DNA of 6,469 nucleotides, from contig JBEKUI010000256.1 in the NCBI GenBank assembly GCA_049515175.1, positions 1 to 6,469 of the forward strand. The letters run 5' to 3'. This stretch comes from JACQNR01 sp049515175. GTDB taxonomy: Bacteria; Acidobacteriota; Terriglobia; UBA7540. A model generated the notes under the pieces. It searched no databases, was not told where the DNA came from, and saw only the letters and a program-made list of their open reading frames with translations. Every line of letters begins with the position of its first letter. Position 1 is the first letter of the stretch. Below are positions 6,298 through 6,469 of the stretch, in pieces. The position numbers and the translations under genes are program-made.

Positions 6298-6469
6298 TCA
6301 CAGGAGTCTGCGTACGATCTCGAGCAGGTTGCTCTGATCGAAATCGCTCTTGACGATGTAAGCGTTGGCGCCGACCTCGATGCCGTATTCGCGGTCATTC
6401 TGCGAGCCGAGCGCCGTGACCAGCACTACGGGCAGCTCGCTGAGCTTCTTGTCGGCGCGGATCTTGGCG
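6298..6469 (-). CDS. cheA: Receiver tail of a CheA-type hybrid kinase (partial, 5' end missing)
   Basis: The last 56 codons of a gene that enters from the right edge and stops with TGA at 6300-6298. The peptide covers the second half of a CheY-like receiver: the beta-4 strand LPVVLVTALGS with the conserved Thr, then GANAYIVKSDFDQSNLLEIV, which contains the conserved Lys of the receiver. The Lys-Ser in place of the usual Lys-Pro, followed by FDQSNLLE, is typical of receivers fused to the C terminus of CheA kinases, and the next gene is cheB, so a CheA-REC hybrid is the best reading. A free-standing response regulator of the same cluster is the alternative. The phosphoacceptor Asp and all kinase domains lie outside the window. 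Confidence 0.75.
   Translation of the reverse strand, partial: AKIRADKKLSELPVVLVTALGSQNDREYGIEVGANAYIVKSDFDQSNLLEIVRRLL

Noticed and set aside
5196..6398. Longer CheB beginning at an ATG at 6398
   Set aside because: It would add 41 residues of low-complexity sequence encoded inside the CheA receiver tail in another frame. The GTG at 6275 has a strong GGAGG and gives the canonical receiver start.

Overview
All recognisable genes except one edge fragment lie on the minus strand and encode signal transduction proteins. Overall GC is high (roughly 60 to 65 percent), there is no rRNA, tRNA or transposase, and codon third positions are GC-rich. The window suggests a soil or sediment bacterium with large multi-input kinases and many chemosensory clusters. 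The GTAGCGCC...GGCGCTAC paired-hairpin repeats at 1261-1370 resemble intergenic elements I associate with Acidobacteriota, but that assignment is recollection, and a deltaproteobacterial-type lineage cannot be excluded.

Layout, in transcription order (right to left). (1) 6469-6298: the C-terminal end of a CheA-type hybrid kinase, its CheY-like receiver tail. (2) 6275-5196: complete CheB methylesterase starting at a GTG behind a good GGAGG. (3) 5203-1421: a 1260-residue hybrid histidine kinase with order REC, coiled coil, GAF-like, PAS, GAF, Cys-rich PocR-like sensor, HisKA (H885), HATPase and REC. It overlaps cheB by 8 nt. (4) 1370-1261: two REP-like palindromic units. (5) 1240-557: a receiver-PilZ response regulator with an intact cyclic-di-GMP motif. 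(6) 61-556: about 500 bases with no gene I can support. (7) 1-60: the last 19 codons of an unidentified plus-strand gene that converges on the minus-strand cluster.

Working model (inference): CheA autophosphorylates and passes phosphate to CheB and perhaps to the N-terminal receiver of the big kinase. The kinase integrates several small-molecule or redox inputs and relays phosphate through its own terminal receiver. The receiver-PilZ protein could be an output that combines phosphorylation with cyclic-di-GMP, for example on motility, surface attachment or exopolysaccharide. No methyl-accepting protein, CheW or CheR is visible; they would be expected upstream, beyond the right edge.

The items most worth a second look are: the seven-G tract at the cheB/kinase junction, where loss of one base would fuse the two proteins; the cysteine cluster in the kinase; the low-GC PAS module inside a GC-rich kinase; and the paired palindromes between the kinase and the PilZ regulator.
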